64,000 bases of DNA from Hydractinia symbiolongicarpus. Its lineage: Eukaryota; Cnidaria; Hydrozoa; Anthoathecata; Hydractiniidae. The first letter of the stretch is position 1. Each line of letters begins with the position of its first letter. A program made the translations under genes and the position numbers. The DNA is taken from the NCBI RefSeq assembly GCF_029227915.1, contig NC_079883.1, positions 16,184,001-16,248,000 of the forward strand. Reading direction: 5' to 3'. The notes beneath the pieces are model-generated. The model did not search any database, had not been told where the DNA came from, and was given only the letters and a program-made list of their open reading frames with translations. Below, piece by piece: positions 59,701-64,000 of this stretch.

Positions 59701-62700
59701 TTATAATTGTTAGTTGAATGACTAGTCTCACAACTGATAAGCAGAGCTTTGTACTTTAGTTTTGCGCGAATAAAAAATCTAATTTCTGACAGGGGATAAA
59801 CATATTACTTTGCTAGAGTGAGCTAATGGGTGAACCGATGTCATCAACATCTCGAATATTACCCTAAACGGCTTCATTTCAGTTACACTGAAACAGTACA
59901 CTCACAATTAGCCGTGTTGGAATGGCGGCATGCTCACAATTAGCCATGTTGGATCATAATTCAGGTGTATTTTCTGGTCAGGCACAAACAAAAGCAGGAA
60001 ATCTGCGATATAAACATCAATTTTCTAAAGTTTCTGAAAGCTGGCTAGTAAAAAAATTAACCGCAGAAAAAAATCGATCTTACACAACCGATTTGGTTAA
60101 AGAGGTCGAATACTTGGTAGTTAATGAAAATGAGATCGAGAAGCCAAGTCTTGAAGACACACTGGAGAACATCACATTGGTAGAGAAACCGAACAAGAAG
60201 GATACTGTTGAAAACGCAACAACACGTTTCAGTTTATAAATATAAAATAAATTTGTTAATATGACACTGATGCTTTTATTCTCAGTGCATATCTTTTTCA
60301 TTTTTCATCAAAGGGACATAGATACTAATTCTTTTTTTATCGGTTTCTGATATTTCGTTATATGCACAATGGAATAACTCCACAGACTCATGTTCTATAC
60401 TATTTAGTGCTGCCAAAGCTATTTTTAATACTGGTTTGAATAGATACGCAGTTTTGAATTCCACACTATCTGTGATACATTCTTTCCTAGCAAGAAAAAT
60501 TGTCCCTTTTACCCCCTGAATTGTTTCTCATTTAATATGCAAACTTTCCAAAGTGAGGTCCATCACACAAAAAAATTTAAAAAAAGGATGGGTTTCTGCT
60601 CTCCTTTCATCGATACATTTTTTAACCTTTTTCAAATTTATAACTTGTTATCAACGGGAGAGGGGCAATGCATCAAAAGTGTTTGAAAACATCAAACTTT
60701 TTTTATGAAGACTGTTTGTTCATTTGAGAAATATTGTTGGTTGTCGTTGTTTTTTGACGAATAAGAAAGATTTATTTTTGGTATATACTTTTAGGATTTA
60801 CTTTGTACATTTGGTTTTATTAATGTGTTAATAAATTTACTTTTAAATATTTCTTCTGGGTCTTTGCAGTGTAGAAAACTCTGGCAAATGTTTACTATCC
60901 CTTGAATGAACAATATAAATCGTAGTTATTTTGGTTCATGTTTATTAAAAAATAAGTTACAACAAATCGTAATGTCTCCTTCTTTTCAATATCTTTTCTT
61001 GGAGGCCTCTCGCCGCGGTTTGCTACGTGTTGCACTTTGCAACGTCATTTTTGTAACTATTTCCAGTCTTTTTGTTTTTCTGCGGCCTGTTAAAAAAGGC
61101 ATATTGCTGGCAAAGAAATTGCTCTTATTGAGGTAAAAACAGACATAATCAAGTTGCACTTTTTTATTTTTTGAAAAATACCACCCATTTTTGACAATAT
61201 ATCAAAAAGTAATTTTGCATGTAGTTCCCCTTTAACATGTTAAGTTACATCTTTTAGAGAATGGTTATTGCATCAAGGGGAATGATTGCCACTGTAATAT
61301 TGATTGGACTGGTGATTTATGTGACAAAGGTATATTTCCACTATTTCTTCGTTGTTCAGTTATGTTTTAAGATACATATCACTATGTATCACTGCACGTA
61401 TAAAAGATATAAAAGAAGAAAGAATTTGATAGTCTTTATACACTTTGCCTGCTTTTTTTTCCAGATGAAAATCCTTGCAGAATATCGCCTTGTCAAAATG
61501 GAGCTGCTTGTCATAAAAATGGAACTGACAGATACTACTGTCTTTGTCCTGCTGGATATACTGGGTTTACATGTGATTATGGTAGTATTTTGTGCATCCT
61601 ACATTGTCAGCGAGAATCATAATAATACTAAGTTATTGTCAACCATTTCTGATTTTTTAGAATTAAACCCATGCACTTCTGCACCATGCCAACATGGTGC
61701 AAAATGCGTAAATAAACGCACAGACTATGAATGCCCTTGTCCAGCTGGCTATTATGGAAAAAATTGTGAACATAGTATGTCTTATTGTTTACATCCCTTA
61801 TAGGCAAAAAGTTATAATCTCCAGCAATATTTGCAGGACTGATTATCACATATCTTAGATTTTACCTAACACGTGGGATTTAGTTCACAAAATTGCCAGT
61901 TTTTTGTTTTGCTTATTTCAAGTATAAATTGCACTGAAGTTTCTGTTCTCTATGTAATTTTTAGATATTTTTGTAGCTATCTTTCATTCAAGTCTCTGTG
62001 TAAGGCTAAAGTTACTGCTTTTTTTTAGGCAAAAAATAAAAAATCTAAAAGATATAAATTTTTAGGGTGAACTTTGGACATGATTTTTTTCCATCTATTT
62101 AAAATTTTTATATATGTAAAAAATTCGCCATTTCTGACCTGTTTCCTGCTTCACCTTATAATGCCATTTTACAGCATTGGTGGAAAACTATTATGTTCCT
62201 TTATTCTTTTTTATTTAGATTATGATGACTGTGCTACAAATTTATGTGCTAATGGTGGAACATGTCTTGTAGGTTATATAGGTTTTTTTGTTGACAGTCA
62301 ACCTATAAAAAAAAGTTAATTTAATTGTTTTTTAACCCTAGGATAGTGTCAATAGTTACAATTGCACATGCACAAAGGGTTTCACTGGCTCTACATGTAG
62401 CATAAACATTGATGATTGTAAGACAAATCGATGCCAAAATGGTGGCGTATGTTATGATCTTGTTGCAAACTTTTCATGCCGATGTAAACAGGGTTATACA
62501 GGCAGACTTTGTGAGGATGATATTGACGACTGTGCATCGTTGCCATGTTTAAATGGAGGTAAGATGTGATATCATTAGATTTGAAGATACAAAATGGATG
62601 CTTAAGACTATAAAATAAATTAGCTCAAGGGGGACCAATTGTTAAATTGACTTTAGAATTTTGTAACACCTTACTATTATATTCGCAAGTTATATATATA

Positions 62701-63913
62701 AGCATTAGTAACTTGCATGTATCTCTTTTTTTAAAATTACTTAGATTTTTTAGAATTTTTTTTGTTTATCTGACTTTTATTTTTTAGGAAATTGTACAGA
62801 TAAGATCAACAATTTTGAATGTAGGTGTCTCGCTGGATACCAAGGTCGTACTTGTTCAAATAATAACTGCAAACCAAATCCATGTGGAAAAGGAAATTGT
62901 GTAGACCTTAAAACAGATTATAATGTAAGGGGCTTTATAAAAGTACTTGAAACTACTATCTTATGTAAATAAGAAAGTAAATTATAGACTCATTTATGCA
63001 AGTGAAAAAAATAATCCAAAAATGCTAAAAATTTTGGTGGATGTTTGTACTTCCAAAAAATCTTTAAAGCCTTGCTTTCGTTTTATCTTTTCTCAGTGTT
63101 CATGCTATCTGGGTTACACTGGTAGAAACTGTGAAATAAACATCAATGACTGTTTACCAAATATCTGCCATAATGGCACGTGCCACGATGGTGTTAATTC
63201 GTACAACTGCTCATGTAAAGCAGGATTCACTGGAAAGAATTGTGACATAAACATAGATGACTGTTACAACAAGCCATGTCAGAATGGTGCCATATGCATT
63301 GACATGGTTAACAACTATCTTTGTAAATGTGCTCATGGCTGGAAAGGAAGGAATTGTGATTACAACATTGATGACTGCGTTATACCTTGTGTACATGGAA
63401 CTAGAAGTCATTTATGCACAATGTCTCCATGTAAAAATGGTGCAAGTTGTGTAGATCTTGTTAATAATTTTAAATGTAACTGCTCAGTTGGATTTACAGG
63501 TAAAAAGTTTTTATCATTTGATAGAATAGAATCTTAAAAGGTAAGAATATTTGTAAATGTCAAATATGTAAAGTCACATCAGTGAATTGATAATCTTAAA
63601 TATCCCCTATTGTGTGAATATTTTACCAAAAAAGGAAGCTACTCTATATTTTCCATTTCAGGAAAATATTGTGAAGCTACAGTAGATTATTGTAAATCAA
63701 GCCCATGTAAAAACCAGGCCACTTGCGTTAACCGGCGGGATAATTACATGTGTGTGTGTGTACCTGGCTACACTGGTAAAAATTGCCAGCTCGAAGTTGA
63801 TGAATGTTCATCAGGTCCCTGCAACAGCAATGGCACAAAGTCATGCAAGGATGGTATAAACTCTTTCACATGTAACTGCAAACCTGGTTATGCTGGCTTA
63901 CTGTGTGAAGAAA
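44663..63913 (+). CDS. DSL-family Notch ligand (Jagged/Delta-like), 3' end beyond window
   Basis: DSL ligands are type I membrane proteins that activate Notch on neighbouring cells. Sixteen exons with in-phase GT/AG borders were assembled: signal peptide 44663-44707, MNNL 52542-52832 and 53563-53747, DSL 55013-55158, and EGF repeats from 55408 onward. The product begins MDNTIHAILFVCLVM. The DSL domain reads ICETNWYNTDCNTYC through GWIGNSC, with cysteine spacing of the family. About 13 EGF-like repeats follow, several with the DDC...C calcium-binding opening and aromatic CxCxxGYTGxxC ends. The transmembrane and intracellular parts, and any Jagged-type cysteine-rich region, lie beyond the right edge, so Jagged and Delta cannot be told apart securely. 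The many EGF repeats favour Jagged/Serrate. Intron 1 is 7.8 kb and carries a 7.5-kb transposon. Confidence 0.93.
44840..45010. repeat. Left subterminal palindrome cluster
   Basis: Two exact CGTTATAACG palindromes (44948-44957 and 44997-45006) and several diverged half sites such as TATAACGGCGTT lie within 180 bp of the left end of the 7.5-kb transposon. Confidence 0.8.
46919..47329 (-). pseudogene. BEN-domain exon, element-borne
   Basis: Reading downward from an acceptor at 47330, the exon opens RQLNTILGKLQNMEEW. After one frame change it contains GYVAKDVHQLALKSKNRHLF, LLNVFFTAEEMGNT and, past an in-frame TAA, PPIKELDKDRMDIV. The FAxxLLxxxFTxEEM and LDKDRM spacing fits the BEN DNA-binding domain. 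It ends at TAA 46921-46919. One stop and one shift make this copy defective. Confidence 0.6.
47412..47480 (-). pseudogene. Small charged exon of the BEN gene (probable)
   Basis: On the minus strand a short lysine-rich coding block with GEFRKKQEAFKEKY runs into a GTAAGT donor at about 47411. It sits between other minus-strand exon-like blocks. Weakly supported. Confidence 0.3.
48674..48738 (-). pseudogene. Small exon of the BEN gene (probable)
   Basis: A minus-strand block between CCTTTTTCAG and a donor-like GTTGGT reads EHDNINKQKSLKRKDMA. It lies in order between the 48.85-49.03 kb exon and the BEN exon. Confidence 0.35.
48847..49035 (-). pseudogene. Upstream exon of the BEN gene (probable)
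   Basis: A continuous minus-strand frame reads WACEVKLDKGDHLVEGQEN, PWGKHNHLKKICLLK and HDNEETAKG up to a GTCTGT donor-like site. The composition looks like real protein. No domain is recognised; the start is broken by a frame change near 48985. Confidence 0.4.
49570..51410 (-). pseudogene. Transposase-like gene (DUF7869-type), several frame breaks
   Basis: Read downward from about 51260, blocks include FLDIASHCVELSKL, FSLYRAYKDAC-like sequence with DLCFTCQKKA near 50650, then ILNADNCGGQNKNNIFMRYL near 50190 and LAGHTKFSPDRCFGKIK near 50060. A C-terminal block contains VPVFDWNTFF near 49900. The order (CxxC region, DNCxGQNKN strand, PGHTKFSPD-like motif) matches a transposase-like family I know from invertebrate and oomycete genomes, called DUF7869 as far as I recall. 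The aspartate of DNCGGQ is the likely catalytic residue. At least four frame changes show inactivity. Confidence 0.65.
51890..52328. repeat. Right subterminal palindrome array
   Basis: Five exact CGTTATAACG palindromes at 51896, 51994, 52055, 52159 and 52249 with spacings of 61 to 104 bp. Diverged sites lie between them and around 51640-51690. Confidence 0.85.
52542..52832 (+). CDS. Notch ligand exon 2: MNNL domain, first part
   Basis: A 291-bp exon between TTTTTTCTAG and GTAAGT, phase 0 both ends. It codes the N-terminal C2-like Notch-binding module with paired cysteines in GDCCDNPGWLCLLKCDNWF and the KICLTTLP strand. Mature protein probably begins with KTTVYVQLMDY. Confidence 0.9.
53563..53747 (+). 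CDS. Notch ligand exon 3: MNNL domain, second part
   Basis: Codes GGFGMQVEVWDDDGNN and ends SSLRLLVR in phase 2. The MQVEVWD strand is characteristic of the MNNL C2 fold. The acceptor AAAAG has a weak pyrimidine tract. Confidence 0.88.
53748..55012. other. Intron, nothing seen
   Basis: No repeat boundary or coding block could be supported in this 1.3-kb intron. Confidence 0.4.
55013..55158 (+). CDS. Notch ligand exon 4: DSL domain
   Basis: Reads AICETNWYNTDCNTYC, then DKGHFKCDPATGSKICF and GWIGNSC. The six cysteines are placed as in DSL domains, which contact EGF 11-12 of Notch. The aromatic WYNTDC replaces the usual YYGxxC opening. Confidence 0.93.
55408..55462 (+). CDS. Notch ligand exon 5: EGF 1 start
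   Basis: Codes ICSSNCDRGNCTHPGQC, the short first EGF repeat that follows the DSL domain in this family. Confidence 0.88.
55893..55966 (+). CDS. Notch ligand exon 6: EGF 1 end, EGF 2 start
   Basis: Codes CLPGWKDKYDNPKSC and then VCVKKRGC. It ends in phase 1 before GTAAGT and fits best when spliced to 61258, which completes a regular EGF 2. Confidence 0.85.
56690..56960. repeat. Dispersed repeat copy in Notch-ligand intron
   Basis: CACTAGTTAAATGACCCGTA, AAAATCCACTTG and AATGATGTTATCCAGC follow the same order as the start of the units at 38 kb. The copy is diverged. Confidence 0.5.
57351..57392 (+). pseudogene. EGF pseudo-exon or cassette exon
   Basis: A 42-bp open segment between CAACAAACAG and GTATGA reads CKNYCSITCRPGW and is phase-neutral with respect to its neighbours. 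Including it would break the regular cysteine pattern of EGF 2, while skipping it gives a standard repeat. Past the donor-like site the coding resemblance decays. It looks like a remnant of a duplicated EGF exon; alternative splicing is less likely. Confidence 0.5.
57860..58830 (+). pseudogene. LINE reverse transcriptase relic (Jockey/CR1 style)
   Basis: Reads LSVMADYSKAFNTVDYETLI at the start. It continues in another frame with VPNGVPQGSILGPILFNIYV and CIQYADDTNIYVP near 58130. A C-terminal ORF (58204-58569) has SYKVLGIMFSEDLTWNQHI. These are the AF-D, PQGSxLGP and YADD motifs of non-LTR reverse transcriptase in order. Stops and shifts show decay. It lies in sense inside the 5.3-kb Notch-ligand intron. 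Confidence 0.9.
58938..59227. mobile_element. 290-bp MITE, Harbinger-like (TAA target)
   Basis: Inverted ends AGGTTGTTTTTCACTTCAA and, on the opposite strand at right, AGGCTATTTTCCACTTCAA. TAA stands on both sides (58935-58937 and 59228-59230). A 3-bp TWA-type target and AGG ends fit PIF/Harbinger. An internal stem CCGTTCCGTTCTG/CGGAACAGAACGG adds a second fold. No coding capacity. Confidence 0.75.
59922..60464. pseudogene. Mobile-element-associated ORF fragment
   Basis: The plus-strand ORF 59922-60239 reads LAMLDHNSGVFSGQAQTKAG and SKVSESWLVKKLTAEK. I associate this opening with an uncharacterised repetitive cnidarian ORF family, but I am not sure. A minus-strand ORF (60464-60282) faces it and is unassigned. 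No splice context links them to the Notch ligand. Confidence 0.35.
61258..61329 (+). CDS. Notch ligand exon 7: EGF 2 end
   Basis: After CTTTTAG, codes NGYCIKGNDCHCNIDWTG and DLCDK, finishing EGF 2 when joined to 55966. Confidence 0.88.
61465..61581 (+). CDS. Notch ligand exon 8: EGF 3
   Basis: Codes ENPCRISPCQNGAACHKNG through CPAGYTGFTCDY, a complete EGF repeat bounded by phase-1 introns. Confidence 0.92.
61661..61774 (+). CDS. Notch ligand exon 9: EGF 4
   Basis: Codes LNPCTSAPCQHGAKC through CPAGYYGKNCEH, a complete phase-1-bounded EGF repeat. Confidence 0.92.
62219..62268 (+). CDS. Notch ligand exon 10: EGF 5 start
   Basis: Codes YDDCATNLCANGGTCL and ends in phase 0 before GTAGGT. The YDDC opening fits a calcium-binding EGF. 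Confidence 0.9.
62342..62558 (+). CDS. Notch ligand exon 11: EGF 5 end, EGF 6, EGF 7 start
   Basis: Codes SYNCTCTKGFTGSTC, a full calcium-binding type EGF from IDDCKTNRCQNGG, then DIDDCASLPCLNGG. Confidence 0.93.
62788..62924 (+). CDS. Notch ligand exon 12: EGF 7 end, EGF 8 start
   Basis: Codes NCTDKINNFECRCLAGYQG and NCKPNPCGKGNCVDL, phase 0 end before GTAAGG. Confidence 0.92.
63097..63499 (+). CDS. Notch ligand exon 13: EGF 8 end through EGF 11
   Basis: A 403-bp exon with four EGF segments, including NINDCLPNICHNG, NIDDCYNKPCQNG and an irregular repeat starting NIDDCVIPCVHGTRSHLC. That repeat inserts extra residues and cysteines before MSPCKNGASCVDL. Confidence 0.93.
63662..63913 (+). CDS. 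Notch ligand exon 14: EGF 11 end, EGF 12, EGF 13
   Basis: Codes GKYCEATVDYCKSSPCKN, CVPGYTGKNCQLEVDEC and CKPGYAGLLCEE, ending before GTAAGT. The gene continues beyond the window. Confidence 0.92.
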
Positions 63914-64000
63914 GTAAGTTCCATAATGTATAAAGACTAACCTAATATGCGATGTTGATAAACATTAAAGAACTTCTTCAAATATATATATACATAACTA

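Noticed and set aside
60843-60910. Possible Notch-ligand exon after CTTTGCAG
   Set aside because: The open frame is short, lacks the EGF cysteine pattern and is not needed, since 55966 joins in phase to 61258.

Overview
The window is AT-rich animal genomic DNA with short exons, canonical GT/AG introns and a high density of mobile-element debris. The two conserved host genes (a V-ATPase subunit and a Notch ligand), together with the mix of BEL/Pao, Kolobok-like, Harbinger-like, hAT-like, LINE and virus-like relics, suggest a cnidarian, perhaps a hydrozoan. That assignment is an inference from gene and repeat style; no species-diagnostic sequence was identified. Only two host genes are secure. 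Most of the window is intron or intergenic sequence colonised by repeats. All calls are by eye from translation, splice sites and repeat ends; no database search was run.

Layout. 1-1.35 kb: broken minus-strand mobile-element ORFs. 2.8-3.43 kb: relic of a family B DNA polymerase on the minus strand. 3.43-4.2 kb: tRNA-like SINE head running into a perfect 685-bp tetranucleotide array. 4.2-18.2 kb: mostly non-coding, with a 500-bp TTAA-flanked foldback element (6391-6890), a 786-bp TIR element carrying a 52-bp minisatellite (7099-7884), a 133-bp TIR element with a 6-bp target duplication (11685-11817), a LINE tail, a hAT-like transposase relic and a SINE. 18.2-36.45 kb: the V-ATPase subunit D gene (plus strand, nine exons seen, short first coding exon not found). 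Its introns hold a virus-like relic (capsid-type ORF plus packaging-ATPase-type ORF, 19.76-22.1 kb) that was itself split by a small transposon. They also hold a 2.6-kb TTAA/THAP Kolobok-like element containing a nested 1.05-kb element, and a nearly complete 6.2-kb BEL/Pao retrotransposon with two LTRs and a 5-bp target duplication.

36.5-44.6 kb: intergenic, with a tandem pair of a dispersed repeat, a minus-strand LINE, a foldback element, a SINE and two or three orphan exon-like segments. 44.66 kb to the right edge: a DSL-family Notch ligand (Jagged/Delta-like, plus strand) with signal peptide, MNNL domain, DSL domain and about 13 EGF repeats, running off the window. Its first intron contains a 7.5-kb DNA transposon (44825-52328) with terminal inverted repeats, arrays of a 10-bp palindrome near both ends, a broken transposase-like gene and a BEN-domain exon set.

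The host genes do not form a pathway together: one encodes the stator/rotor-linked D subunit of the vacuolar proton pump, the other a membrane ligand for Notch. The strongest unusual material is the transposon with palindrome arrays and a BEN partner, the virus-like relic interrupted by a datable insertion, and the nested elements in one 10.4-kb V-ATPase intron.
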